This document shows positions 16,764-26,434 of a DNA stretch of 64,000 nt, one piece after another. How positions within the stretch are numbered: the first letter of the stretch is position 1; every line of letters begins with the position of its first letter. The position numbers and the translations under genes were made by a program. Below the pieces are notes generated by a model. The model was not told where the DNA came from. It made no database searches and worked only from the letters and a program-made list of their open reading frames with translations. Origin of the DNA: an uncultured Ruminococcus sp. (lineage in GTDB: Bacteria > Bacillota > Clostridia > Oscillospirales > CAG-272); NCBI GenBank assembly GCA_900551005.1, contig URUL01000001.1, positions 1 to 64,000 of the forward strand, written 5' to 3'.

Positions 16764-18374
16764 ATGAAAAAAGCGCTGTCTCTCTTCCTTGCGGTAGCGA
16801 TGCTGGTACTTGTACTGCTTCTTGCCGCATGCGGAGGACAACCGGAAACAACGACAACAATAACAACAAGCACAAATTCTACAGAAACCACCTCTTCCTT
16901 CGACGGCACGACTGCCTCTAAGGAAGATACAGGCACATCCGGCGGCACAACAGCGACCTCAACGTCAGCTTCCGGAACAACTGCATCCGGCGGCTCTGCA
17001 GAGCTGACCGGTAAGGAAAAGCATCCCGACTTCATGGATGTAAACTTCGGAGGAAAGACCTTCAACTTTGCCGTCTCCAAAGGTTGGAGCGGCGGCTGGG
17101 ACTGCTATGAGATCTATGCCGAAGCCACAGGCAATGATAACCTGATAACAGAAGCGATCGTAAACCGAAATTCTGTTGTCGAGAGCCTTTACAATTGCAA
17201 GATAAGAGATACAAAGACGGACAATCCCGCCGGTCTTATCAGCAACGATATTGCTCTCGGTACCAATAACTACGATTTTCTCATGCAGCTTTGGTACAAC
17301 GTATTGGATGGCATGATGAATATAGCAAACCTCGATATAGATACTTCCCACAGCTGGTGGAATCAGGACTATATAGAGGCGATGAGCTTCAACTATAACG
17401 GTACCAAGATGATCCATTCCCTCTCCGGCAAATTCAACCTCATCATGTACGATTCGATCGTATCGCTCTTCGTCGATATGGACTTATATGACCGTTTGGT
17501 AGCCGCAGGCAAAACGAATATCGACCTTTATCAGACCGTCAAGGACGGCAAATGGACGATCGATACCATGATCACGCTCATGGAACTCGCCACGACCGAT
17601 ACAAACGGCGACCAGCAGATCACCTTCGAGGGCGGAGACATTTTCGGCTATGCCGCTCATCCGAACATACTGGCACAGTATGGCTTCATTTACGGTGCAG
17701 GTATTAAAACCGTCACGAAAGACGAAAGCGGTGCCTATATATGCATGAGCCCTGCGACTACCGATGTAACTTTCATCAGCAATGTCATCGATAAAGCTGC
17801 GTCCATATATAAGAGCTCCGGCTACAGCAACATAGGCGAGCTGAACAGCGTAAAGGCCATAGCAAACGGTCAGTCGCTCTTCAATGTTCAGTGGATGATA
17901 AGACTCCATTCGACAGAGGAACTGATAAACTATGGCGTGGACTTCGGAGAAAAGCGTATCTCCGTTCTGCCCTTCCCGAAATACGAGGAGTCGCAGGAAG
18001 ACTATGGCACCTTCATCTCGAACAGAGGCTACGGTCTGCGCGTATCCAAATCCATAAAGGATCCGAAGGCTATTTCCCAGTTCCTCGAGGTATTCGGCTA
18101 TCATTCCGAGATGCTTCTCTACCCCGAATATATCAAGTGCATTAAGACGCAGTGCCTCTGCGATGAAGGCGCGGGCGAGATGCTCGAGATCGTTTTGGAT
18201 TCCGTCTGCTGTGACTTCGGCATATGGAATGCAAGCACGGGAATCATCAACCGAATGGGCGAAATGGTAGTAAGCGGCAAAAACAATTTCTCGAAAGCCC
18301 TCGCTTCCGTATCAAAATCAGGTCAGAATATTCTCGATGAAACAATGAAGAATACATACGAGAAAATGAACTGA
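16764..18374 (+). CDS. Extracellular solute-binding lipoprotein, copy 2
   Basis: A 536-residue paralogue of the preceding gene. The first 307 bp (16764-17070) differ from copy 1 (15064-15370) at only two positions that I could find; beyond that the two diverge strongly. The lipobox is LAAC and a Thr-rich linker follows. Shared body motifs are SHSWWNQDYIEAM, GKFNLIMYDS and YPEYIKCIKTQCLCDEGAGE, the latter with two conserved cysteines. The 90-nt gap contains TTGATT and TATATT 17 nt apart, so it may have its own promoter. Confidence 0.85.
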   Translation: MKKALSLFLAVAMLVLVLLLAACGGQPETTTTITTSTNSTETTSSFDGTTASKEDTGTSGGTTATSTSASGTTASGGSAELTGKEKHPDFMDVNFGGKTFNFAVSKGWSGGWDCYEIYAEATGNDNLITEAIVNRNSVVESLYNCKIRDTKTDNPAGLISNDIALGTNNYDFLMQLWYNVLDGMMNIANLDIDTSHSWWNQDYIEAMSFNYNGTKMIHSLSGKFNLIMYDSIVSLFVDMDLYDRLVAAGKTNIDLYQTVKDGKWTIDTMITLMELATTDTNGDQQITFEGGDIFGYAAHPNILAQYGFIYGAGIKTVTKDESGAYICMSPATTDVTFISNVIDKAASIYKSSGYSNIGELNSVKAIANGQSLFNVQWMIRLHSTEELINYGVDFGEKRISVLPFPKYEESQEDYGTFISNRGYGLRVSKSIKDPKAISQFLEVFGYHSEMLLYPEYIKCIKTQCLCDEGAGEMLEIVLDSVCCDFGIWNASTGIINRMGEMVVSGKNNFSKALASVSKSGQNILDETMKNTYEKMN

Positions 18375-18478
18375 CGACGGTCAAAAACGAATTTTTCTCT
18401 TCACACCCCCACCCAAAAATCGGAATTATTTTGATCTTTCAAAATATTCAAATATTGCATATGTGAAAGGAAAAAAAC

Positions 18479-20104
18479 ATGAAAAAAGTATTGTCTTTTC
18501 TCCTCGCGGTAACGATGCTGGCAGTAACTCTGCTGCTTGCCGCCTGCGGAGGAGAAAATAAACCCGAAATCACCACGACAACCAGTTCAAAAACCACAGA
18601 AGCCACATCATCTGCGACAACGGAAAAGCAGGATGTGACAACGACCGACTCCGGCAGTACGACTGCCTCGACACAAGCGACCGATACTTCCGAGACGAGC
18701 ATCACAAGCAGCTCTTCTCAGACAACCGTCCTTACAGGCAAGGAAAAGCACCCCGACTTCATGGATGTAAACTTCGGCGGAAAGACATTTAACTTTGTCG
18801 TTTCCAAGGGTTGGAGCGGCGGTTGGGATTGCTATGAGATCTATGCCGAAGCCACAGGCAACGACGATATCATCACAGAGGCGATCATCAACCGAAACTC
18901 TGTTGTGGAAAGCCTCTATAACTGCAAGATCAGACATACACAAGCAGAATATCCCCATCAGCTTGTTGCCAATGATGTTGCACTCGGAACGTCTACCTAC
19001 GATTTTCATATGCAGCTTTTCTATACCTCTTCAGCCAACGGCATTAATATAGCAAGCCTTGATATAGACCTTTCGCACAGCTGGTGGAATCAGGAATATA
19101 TCAATGCGTTCGGTTATACATATAATGGCACGAAGATTCTACCTTCCATCTCGGGTAAATTTAACCTCATCATGTATGACTCCATCGCGACTATGTTTGC
19201 CGATATGGATGTTTACGATCGTGCGGTAGCCTCCGGCAAAACAAATATCGACCTCTATCAGACCGTCAAGGACGGCAAATGGACGATCGATACCATGATC
19301 GCTCTGATGGAAGCGGCAAAAGTCGATGTAAACGGCGACCAGCAACTCAAATTTGAAGACGGAGATATCTTCGGCTTCCTTTCGAACGCAAATGTACTCC
19401 CTCAGTACGGCTTCATTTATGGTTCCGGGCTCAAATCCGTCATCAAAAATGAAAACGACGCTTTCGAAAGCCTGAATACGACCAATACGGACATTTCTTA
19501 TGTAAGCAGTGTTATCGATAAGGCAGCAACGGTATTCAAGAGCTCTGCTTACGGTCAGATAGGTGAGCTGAACAGCGTAAAGGCTGTGGCAAACGGTCAG
19601 GCGCTCTTTAATGTTCAATGGATCATCAGATTACATTCAAAAGAAGAGCTCATCAATTACGGTATCGACTTCAGCGAAAAGCGTCTCTCCGTTATCCCCT
19701 TCCCGAAATACAGTGAGGATCAGGAAGAATACGGTACCTTTATCTGCAACCGCGGCTACGGACTCATTGTTCCCAAGACGATAACCGATGCCAAGGCTAT
19801 TTCTCAGTTCCTCGAGGTATTCGGATATCATTCCGAAATGCTCCTCTATCCCGAATATATCAAGTGCATCAAGACACAGTGCCTCTGCGATGAGGAAGCA
19901 GGCGAGATGCTCGAGATAGTGCTCAAATCCGCACGCTGTGACTACGGTGTCTGGAATTTAAATACAGGTCTCGCCGGCAGAATGGGTGAAATGATAGCAA
20001 GCGGAAAGAACAACTTCTCCAAAGCTGTCGCTTCCGCATCCAAGACTTGCCAGCAGGTTCTTGATTCGGTAATGAAGGATATTTACGATCGATCTGTCAA
20101 CTGA
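18479..20104 (+). CDS. Extracellular solute-binding lipoprotein, copy 3
   Basis: A 541-residue third paralogue with its own signal peptide (MKKVLSFLLAVTMLAVTLLL then AACGG) and a differently composed Thr/Ser linker. The ligand-binding body is close to copy 2, including VKDGKWTIDTMIALMEAAKV and DVNGDQQLKFEDGD. GAAAGGAAAAAAAC precedes the ATG. Three tandem binding proteins without a transporter suggest specificity variants feeding a transporter encoded elsewhere, or a sensory role. Confidence 0.85.
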   Translation: MKKVLSFLLAVTMLAVTLLLAACGGENKPEITTTTSSKTTEATSSATTEKQDVTTTDSGSTTASTQATDTSETSITSSSSQTTVLTGKEKHPDFMDVNFGGKTFNFVVSKGWSGGWDCYEIYAEATGNDDIITEAIINRNSVVESLYNCKIRHTQAEYPHQLVANDVALGTSTYDFHMQLFYTSSANGINIASLDIDLSHSWWNQEYINAFGYTYNGTKILPSISGKFNLIMYDSIATMFADMDVYDRAVASGKTNIDLYQTVKDGKWTIDTMIALMEAAKVDVNGDQQLKFEDGDIFGFLSNANVLPQYGFIYGSGLKSVIKNENDAFESLNTTNTDISYVSSVIDKAATVFKSSAYGQIGELNSVKAVANGQALFNVQWIIRLHSKEELINYGIDFSEKRLSVIPFPKYSEDQEEYGTFICNRGYGLIVPKTITDAKAISQFLEVFGYHSEMLLYPEYIKCIKTQCLCDEEAGEMLEIVLKSARCDYGVWNLNTGLAGRMGEMIASGKNNFSKAVASASKTCQQVLDSVMKDIYDRSVN

Positions 20105-20139
20105 AAACAAACCGATCAAATCGGACTTTTAGTGAAAAA

Positions 20140-20163
20140 GGAGCATCCGTCAAGGGATGCTCC
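20140..20163 (-). terminator. Hairpin terminator between convergent genes
   Basis: GGAGCATCC and GGATGCTCC pair across 6 nt. On the minus strand the stem is followed by TTTTT, so it best serves leftward transcription; on the plus strand only a weak T-rich tail follows. Confidence 0.65.
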
Positions 20164-20230
20164 TCTCATTTCTTCGGATAGTTTTGCCGTAGTGAAATAA
20201 GCAAAAAGTTTCGGCATATCGCTTGCAATC

Positions 20231-20261
20231 AAAAAGGTCTGCGCTGTGCGCAGACCTTTTT
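20231..20261. terminator. Bidirectional terminator
   Basis: A perfect 14-bp stem (AAAAAGGTCTGCGC with GCGCAGACCTTTTT, 3-nt loop), T-rich on both strands. It separates the lipoprotein cluster from the convergent GH3 gene. Confidence 0.9.
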
Positions 20262-20309
20262 GCCATACCATTTATCGGACTTGCTTTCCTGAAATTTCAC
20301 GGAACGGGA

Positions 20310-23306
20310 TCATCGGATATTTCTTCCCGCGGTTTTTTTGATGAAGTCCAGTATGCGGCAGGCGGACTCCTCCACGCGCTCGCGAGAAAGCTCACCGCAC
20401 CTTATCGCTTCGGCAACTGCGGGCGCATTTCCCGATGCCATTTTGAGGTCATGCCCTGCCGCAAGCTCATTCACATGAACGGAATTATTTTCCCAGTCTG
20501 TGACAAGCACGCCGGAAAAACCGAATTCATCACGCATTATATTTTTGCAGATAACGCTGTCCTCGGGCACCTTTTTGCCGTTGATAAAATTATATGATGT
20601 CATGATAGCGTACGGCGACGATTCTTTTATCGCTATCTCAAAGCCGCGCATATATATTTCGCGCAGAGCTCTTGCCGAAATGAAGCTGTCCGACTGGAGA
20701 CGGCGGTATTCCGTACTGTTTGCGGCAAAATGCTTTATCGTAGCGCCTACGCCGCAGCTCTGCACTCCGCGAACAACGGCAGATGCGATTTTTCCCGTTA
20801 CAAGCGGATCCTCCGAGTAATATTCAAAGCTTCTTCCGCAGAGCGGATTGCGATGAATATTCATGCCGGGAGCAAGCCACATATCGATATGATAGAGCAG
20901 ACATTCCGCGCCGACAGATCTGCCGAACTCTTCCGCAAGAGCCATATTCCATGTGCATGCAAGCATTGTCCCCGAAGGATAGACAGTGGTATTTCTCTGG
21001 AGCCGCAAGCCCACGGGACCGTCAGACCAATATGTCTCGGGAATGCCGTATTTCTCGCTGTAAGCTATCTGTCCTCTTTCGTTTCCGCAGGTGAGTGACG
21101 CAAGCTCGTCATCGCTCATTGAGCGCACTACATCATCTGCCGTTATTTCTCCGCGAACATAGCGCGAAAACATGCCGTCGCCATATCCTTCCGGTATACG
21201 GCGCATATATTCCTTTTCCTCGGTTTTTTCACCGCCGACGCTCTCATGAGTGCGGCACGCCGCTTCTGTTTCGCAAGACAGGCTCGGCTTCACCTCAAAA
21301 TATGCTATCTCGGGAGAAGTGCATGTGACGGAAACTATTTTCAGATAGCATTCTCCGCGTGGAAGCGCAAGGCGAAAAGGCTTTGAAGTCTTATAGATGA
21401 TATCGCCTTCCTTTTCCGCCGTCTTCTCCAATATGACATTTCCAAGCTCACGGCGCACATTTGAAACAAGCACAGAGAAGCAGTCCGAGAGTGCCATATC
21501 ATCATACGGATTATAATACCGGAGAGAAAAATCATAGATTCCCGCCTTGTCAACATCGAGCCGGTATGTAGCATATCTTCCCGGCGTGTGCATGCGTGCG
21601 AGCGAGAAGCCATGCGCTATCTCCGCATTATCGGAAAAGGGACGAGAAACAACATAGAGTGCACATTCGCAGAATCTTCCTCCCTCTATAAGCGACTTGT
21701 CTCCGCTTATGACAACAGGTGAATCATCCTTTTGGAAAACGAGCACGGCAAAGCGGTCATCGCGCTTGGTCCGGACGCAAAGAAGCACCTTTCCTGCCGA
21801 GAAAACGGCTTCTCCGCCGAATATTTCGGCTCTTCCCGCGCGTATCTCAAATTCATCAAATGAAAGGGGCACGCCATTTGCATCCTCGAGTGATATCTTA
21901 TACGTTCCCTGCACCGATATATTGAAAAGCTTTTCCGCAGTTCCGCCTGAAAATGACATTTCTGCTCTTGTCTCTCCGACAGGTGCGACGAATACGCCAT
22001 CCGATGGGTCTGCCTCCATATGCTCGAGTGCCTCATATCTGCCGCCGAGACAGAGCCTTTCATCAAGACGCGTGCCCATGTGCGTGCATTTTTTCACCAC
22101 GCAAAGCGCGGTCTGCTCATATGTTCCGCAGAAGCGCAGACTCCCCATGTCATTTCCATAGTAAACTCCGTATTCTCCTGCTTCCAGTACCCATGAATCC
22201 GACTCGCCCGTCTTGCCGCTGTCATCAAAGCTTGCCATATCCGAAATATCAAAACGCAGTCTGAGAATTTCGCTTTCACCCGCTTCGAGCAGGCGGGTCT
22301 TAGCAAAGGCGCGAAGCTCATATTTCGGCTTTTCGAGGGCGCCCGCAGGAGAAGAGGAATAGAGCATCACCGTCTCTTTGCCTGCTCTTTTGCCAACATT
22401 GCTGACCTTTACCTCAGCGCATATCGCGCCGCTCTCTGCCGCAAATGAGACGCGCTCCATAGAAAATTCCGTATATGAAAGACCAAAGCCGAAATGATAG
22501 AGCACGCTCTCCCGTGCTTTATCAAAGCTCTCAAAATACCTGTAGCCTACGAAAATATCTTCTTTATACTTTTGTATAATACCGCCGCGTGATCCGAAGT
22601 CCTCTGCCGACGGGCATTTTTCATACGGTGTTATCGCCGTATCCGTCAGCTTGCCCGAAGGAGAGACCGCACCCGTCAGCACGCGTGCAAGCGCCCGTCC
22701 GCCCTCCATACCCGGCATGGAGAGAAGCAGGAGAGCCTTCACATAAGGTCGGCGTGAAAATGACATATCCATCAGATTGCCTGAATTTATAACCACTATC
22801 ACATCGTCAAAATGTCTGCCGAGAGCAGATAGCATCTCCTCCTCGCCGTCTGATAGCAGATAATCTCCGACAGTCGGAAAGGCATCATCGTTTTCACCCG
22901 CCGTTCTTCCTATGATAAAGACGGCTTTCTTTGCCCCGCGCGATACGCTCGCGGCGATATCCTCTTCCGAAAGAGGCATTTCTTCGTTTATATGAGATCC
23001 GCTTCCCCATACGTCAAAATTACGGATGGGATTTTCCGCCGTCCAAGCGCGGTATTTCTCTGCAAGCACCTCATCGCATGAAATACCCGCTTCCTCCATG
23101 CTGTCAAGTATCTCTGCGCAATACTCGCATGTGCAGAAGGCAGAGCCCGTCCCGCATTTTATGAGGTTGCACTGCGTTCTGCCGAAAACGGCGACCTTCT
23201 CCTCTCCGAGCGGAAGCACGCCCTCGTTTTTCAGCAATACCATTCCCTCTTCGGCTATCTTTTGTGCCAGTGCATAGCGCTCGTTTTTATCGTTATAGTT
23301 ATCCAT
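20310..23306 (-). CDS. Circularly permuted family 3 glycoside hydrolase (beta-glucosidase type)
   Basis: A 998-residue hydrolase of beta-linked glycosides. Domain order is reversed relative to usual GH3: it begins with the alpha/beta-sandwich domain (EEGMVLLKNEGVLPL near residue 20) and a fibronectin-III-like domain (around LYHFGFGLSYTEF). An insert with a CBM6-like segment follows (about 600-700), and it ends with the TIM barrel (about 720-998). Catalytic features are IKHFAAN and the nucleophile Asp at about 937 in GVLVTDW. There is no signal peptide, so it is cytoplasmic. It follows rqcH by 12 nt. Permuted GH3 enzymes are known from Ruminococcus and Butyrivibrio. The substrate is not predictable. 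Confidence 0.9.
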   Translation of the reverse strand: MDNYNDKNERYALAQKIAEEGMVLLKNEGVLPLGEEKVAVFGRTQCNLIKCGTGSAFCTCEYCAEILDSMEEAGISCDEVLAEKYRAWTAENPIRNFDVWGSGSHINEEMPLSEEDIAASVSRGAKKAVFIIGRTAGENDDAFPTVGDYLLSDGEEEMLSALGRHFDDVIVVINSGNLMDMSFSRRPYVKALLLLSMPGMEGGRALARVLTGAVSPSGKLTDTAITPYEKCPSAEDFGSRGGIIQKYKEDIFVGYRYFESFDKARESVLYHFGFGLSYTEFSMERVSFAAESGAICAEVKVSNVGKRAGKETVMLYSSSPAGALEKPKYELRAFAKTRLLEAGESEILRLRFDISDMASFDDSGKTGESDSWVLEAGEYGVYYGNDMGSLRFCGTYEQTALCVVKKCTHMGTRLDERLCLGGRYEALEHMEADPSDGVFVAPVGETRAEMSFSGGTAEKLFNISVQGTYKISLEDANGVPLSFDEFEIRAGRAEIFGGEAVFSAGKVLLCVRTKRDDRFAVLVFQKDDSPVVISGDKSLIEGGRFCECALYVVSRPFSDNAEIAHGFSLARMHTPGRYATYRLDVDKAGIYDFSLRYYNPYDDMALSDCFSVLVSNVRRELGNVILEKTAEKEGDIIYKTSKPFRLALPRGECYLKIVSVTCTSPEIAYFEVKPSLSCETEAACRTHESVGGEKTEEKEYMRRIPEGYGDGMFSRYVRGEITADDVVRSMSDDELASLTCGNERGQIAYSEKYGIPETYWSDGPVGLRLQRNTTVYPSGTMLACTWNMALAEEFGRSVGAECLLYHIDMWLAPGMNIHRNPLCGRSFEYYSEDPLVTGKIASAVVRGVQSCGVGATIKHFAANSTEYRRLQSDSFISARALREIYMRGFEIAIKESSPYAIMTSYNFINGKKVPEDSVICKNIMRDEFGFSGVLVTDWENNSVHVNELAAGHDLKMASGNAPAVAEAIRCGELSRERVEESACRILDFIKKTAGRNIR

Positions 23307-23318
23307 GATTTTCTCCCT

Positions 23319-25094
23319 TTACAGCTTTTTAACACTCAGCTTCGGCGTAACATATGCCGTATAATTGGAATAGTATACGACCTTGCCCGGCTTTGCCCCG
23401 CTTGGCTTTTTAAGATTTTTTACAAGTGTATAATCAACTGCCGCATTCTGCGTATCGGATATGCTCGAGTAATATGCGGCAAGCTCCGCCGCCTCGGTAA
23501 AATCGCGTGCGTCCGGCGCTTCGCCCTGCTCACAAAGCATGATCACATGCGCACCCGCGCTGTTTTTGACATGAAACCACCAATCGTGCTTTCTCGCCAG
23601 CTTCATGCTGACAAAATCGTTCTGAATATTGTTCCTGCCGCAGATAAGCTCACGTCCGCCGGAGGTAATAAATCTTGCCGGCTTCGGCACATGCTTGTCT
23701 GCCGACTTCTGATTTCCCTTTTCTGACGACTGATGCAGATATCCGCCGAGAATGAGTTCTCTCCTTATCTCGTCTATATCCGCCTCGCTCTCGCACAGGG
23801 CAACGGCGCCCTCGACGCTTGCGAGATATTCCAGATCAGTCTCTGCTATCTTTATCTGCTCGGCGAGTATCTCCTTCGCCGTCTTAAGCTTTGTATATTT
23901 TTTGTAGTAACGTGCGGCATTCTGAGAAGGTGTGAGCTTTTCATCCAACGGGATGCGAACAGTCTCTATCTTATCGCCGTCACAGCTGTAATAGTCGGGC
24001 ACATCAGCATATTTGGCTTTCTGCTTTAACATATAGGCAGAGGCGGTTATCAGGTCGCCGAAACGCTTGTATTTGTCCATCTCATCGCAGTCCGCGAGTT
24101 CTTTTTTCAGTATATTCAGCTTCTTTGCAAGCTTTGCGCGGTTGCCCGATACAGCCGTATGTATGTCATGCGTTTTCTGTCTCAGAATAGCCGCCGTATC
24201 CTTGCTTTCAAAATAAAAATCCAGCATGGATGAAAAGCTTGAGAAGCATCTCTTTTTCGCGTTCTCGCCGTATTGCACAATATCCGTAAAGGAAAAATCA
24301 AACGGTTCACCGCTCTCTCTCATGACCACCGTGGGTACAGCACCGTCGCTCCCGGATGTGCCCGATGCCGCACCGATGGCCGCAGAGAAGGCTGTCCACA
24401 GCTTTTCACACTCGACATCACAGCAGAGCTTTCCGAGCGCGCCCGCACGGAAAGCAACCTCTCTTGCCGCTATCGGCGCAAAGCCCGCATATGCCGAGAG
24501 AATAAATTCGTCACAGGGTTTTTCACCCGAGGCACGCATGCGCGAGACAAAGCCGTCGTACGTTTCCTCTATCGGCATAGCTTTCCCCTGGGAGGGCGGA
24601 AGCTCATATTCCGCTCCCGATACGAGAGGACGCTTTCCCTCCGTGATATCGCCCGAGCGGAGAATGCCGAGTATCTTCTTTTTGCCGTCTATATCTCCCG
24701 CATAGATGATATTGCTGTATTTTCCCATGATCTCAATGATAAGGTATCTCTTGCAGACAAAGCCGAGCTCGTCATGGGAATCGAGCGCGATCTCCACCGC
24801 CCTCTCAAAGCCGAGCGTGTATATGCCCGCTATGGTAGCACCCGAGATATGCCGGCGGAGCTGCTGACAAAAGGACGGCGGTGTCTTGGGATTTTCGCGC
24901 ACCGTCTCCGTTATGCCCACACGGGCAGCACCGGGCGTGGCGCAGAGCAGCAGTCGGCGCGTCTCCCCTCCTCTGCGACAGAGGATCACCACGGTGTAGC
25001 GCGAGGGCTGATATATTTTTTCTATTTTTGAGCCGGAAAGCGCCGCATCAAGCTCATGCGAAACGCAAACGGCAGTAAAGGTATCAAAAGACAT
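23319..25094 (-). CDS. rqcH: Ribosome quality-control protein RqcH (NFACT/FbpA family)
   Basis: A 591-residue NEMF/Tae2-like protein that binds obstructed 50S-peptidyl-tRNA complexes and recruits tRNA-Ala for alanine tailing. NFACT-N starts at MSFDTFTAVCVSHELDAALS, with a coiled coil from about residue 290 to 430. The NFACT-R domain is near the end (ARKHDWWFHVKNSAGAHVIM). Older annotations call this fibronectin-binding protein. AAAGGAG precedes the ATG. It lies between the PrsA-like gene and GH3 on the same strand, though a terminator separates it from the former. Confidence 0.93.
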   Translation of the reverse strand: MSFDTFTAVCVSHELDAALSGSKIEKIYQPSRYTVVILCRRGGETRRLLLCATPGAARVGITETVRENPKTPPSFCQQLRRHISGATIAGIYTLGFERAVEIALDSHDELGFVCKRYLIIEIMGKYSNIIYAGDIDGKKKILGILRSGDITEGKRPLVSGAEYELPPSQGKAMPIEETYDGFVSRMRASGEKPCDEFILSAYAGFAPIAAREVAFRAGALGKLCCDVECEKLWTAFSAAIGAASGTSGSDGAVPTVVMRESGEPFDFSFTDIVQYGENAKKRCFSSFSSMLDFYFESKDTAAILRQKTHDIHTAVSGNRAKLAKKLNILKKELADCDEMDKYKRFGDLITASAYMLKQKAKYADVPDYYSCDGDKIETVRIPLDEKLTPSQNAARYYKKYTKLKTAKEILAEQIKIAETDLEYLASVEGAVALCESEADIDEIRRELILGGYLHQSSEKGNQKSADKHVPKPARFITSGGRELICGRNNIQNDFVSMKLARKHDWWFHVKNSAGAHVIMLCEQGEAPDARDFTEAAELAAYYSSISDTQNAAVDYTLVKNLKKPSGAKPGKVVYYSNYTAYVTPKLSVKKL

Positions 25095-25110
25095 TTTTCT
25101 CCTTTATCGA

Positions 25111-25160
25111 AAAAAACGCGGGCAGACAAAGGACACTATTTCCCATGCCTTCCCGCTTTT
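25111..25160 (-). terminator. Terminator after the PrsA-like gene
   Basis: On the minus strand GCGGG and CCCGC enclose a 29-nt loop and are followed by GTTTTTTTCG, just before the Shine-Dalgarno sequence of rqcH. Because of that position it could also act as an attenuator. Confidence 0.6.
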
Positions 25161-25169
25161 TTCTTACTT

Positions 25170-26318
25170 TTATTTCATGGATTTTACGTTTATCTTATCA
25201 TATATCTTCTGATCATAAGCGTAGCAGACCATATTCTGCGCATATGCGTTGACGACCGCTCTGTACTCGCTGTACTGCGGCGTATACTGCGAAGAACTCG
25301 AGGCATACAGGCGGAAGATCGCCTCACCGACAGTCGATTCGCCGTATACAAAGTCTTCATCAAAGCCGAGTCTCTTGATGATGCAGAAGTAACCGAACTC
25401 CTCATCGTAATCGCCCGTGAGGATTTCGCTCACATCGCCTATCTCCATTCCGTTCACTGTCATGGAGACGAAGCTTGTAACGGAAGAAGCATCGGTATTT
25501 CCCGCGCCGAGGATGGCAGAGCCCGAATCAAAATAGATCTCGCTGTCCGAAATGCCGCTGTCATATTTCTTGATAACGTCATTTATCGAAGCACCTGCAT
25601 CAAGCTCCGCTTTTGCCGCATTGATCTTTTCCTGTGCTTCCTTTTCGGAGGAAGCATCGCCCTTTGTAAAGAGCACGAGCACCTGCTTTATATGGAAATA
25701 ATTCTTTTCCGCATGCTGCACCGCATCGGGTGCTATATGCTTCTTCACTCTCGAGGAGAGCAGAGTGCGCAGATAGGAAAACTTCACGTGAGCTTCCGTT
25801 GTGCCGAGGCGCTCGAAAAGCTTCTGATACATATCGTCGGTATAGCTGCCTATATCCTCTATATCATCTGTTTTTCCGTTTTGCTCGAGATACTTTATCA
25901 GATTTGCCTTGTATTCGTTCTCGAAAGAATCATAATCCTCCTGCGTCAGACCGACACCGTATTTCTCGGCTATGGCATAGAGCGCATAATATTCAATGAG
26001 ATCGTCCTCTGTTTTTTCTTTTATTGCTTTTGTCTGTTCGTCTACCGTGGTGAAAAGAAGCTTATGGTTCTCATCCTCGAGGATTCCGTCTCCGAGAAGA
26101 GATTTATAATACATGAAAATGCCGTAATACTCATCGAACGGAACAAGATATTCCTGCTTGCCGTCGCCTATATCAAGCACGAGGCGGAGTGCATAGTCAA
26201 CATTGATCCGTCTGCCCATCCAGTTATAGAGACCGGGCTTTTTCTCACACGCGGTAAAAGCACCGAGTGAGAGGATAAGCGCAAATAAGACGCAAAGTAT
26301 TTTTGTAAATCTTTTCAT
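25170..26318 (-). CDS. PrsA/SurA-like lipoprotein (putative peptidyl-prolyl isomerase)
   Basis: A 382-residue lipoprotein. The signal peptide MKRFTKILCVLFALILSLGA ends at the lipobox FTAC (Cys24). A SurA-N-like helical chaperone region (about 85-200) is followed by a parvulin-like segment (YFHIKQVLVLF at about 208, then a helix of the form EKEAQEKINAAKAELDAG). These anchored foldases help secreted proteins fold outside the membrane. The parvulin domain is divergent, and I cannot confirm the active-site residues, so it may be a chaperone only. Confidence 0.75.
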   Translation of the reverse strand: MKRFTKILCVLFALILSLGAFTACEKKPGLYNWMGRRINVDYALRLVLDIGDGKQEYLVPFDEYYGIFMYYKSLLGDGILEDENHKLLFTTVDEQTKAIKEKTEDDLIEYYALYAIAEKYGVGLTQEDYDSFENEYKANLIKYLEQNGKTDDIEDIGSYTDDMYQKLFERLGTTEAHVKFSYLRTLLSSRVKKHIAPDAVQHAEKNYFHIKQVLVLFTKGDASSEKEAQEKINAAKAELDAGASINDVIKKYDSGISDSEIYFDSGSAILGAGNTDASSVTSFVSMTVNGMEIGDVSEILTGDYDEEFGYFCIIKRLGFDEDFVYGESTVGEAIFRLYASSSSQYTPQYSEYRAVVNAYAQNMVCYAYDQKIYDKINVKSMK

Positions 26319-26434
26319 TTTGAACTCCGTTTGCTTATTTATTATTTAAACCGACTGTAAAAATAGTGTCCGAAGAATTGATTATGTTTATATTATCACA
26401 AATCGCCGTAAATTTCAACTTATATTTTGAATTT

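Noticed and set aside
25056..26270. Plus-strand ORF (404 codons) opposite the PrsA-like gene
   Set aside because: The minus-strand frame has a signal peptide, lipobox and Shine-Dalgarno sequence; this one begins inside the neighbouring gene and lacks any.
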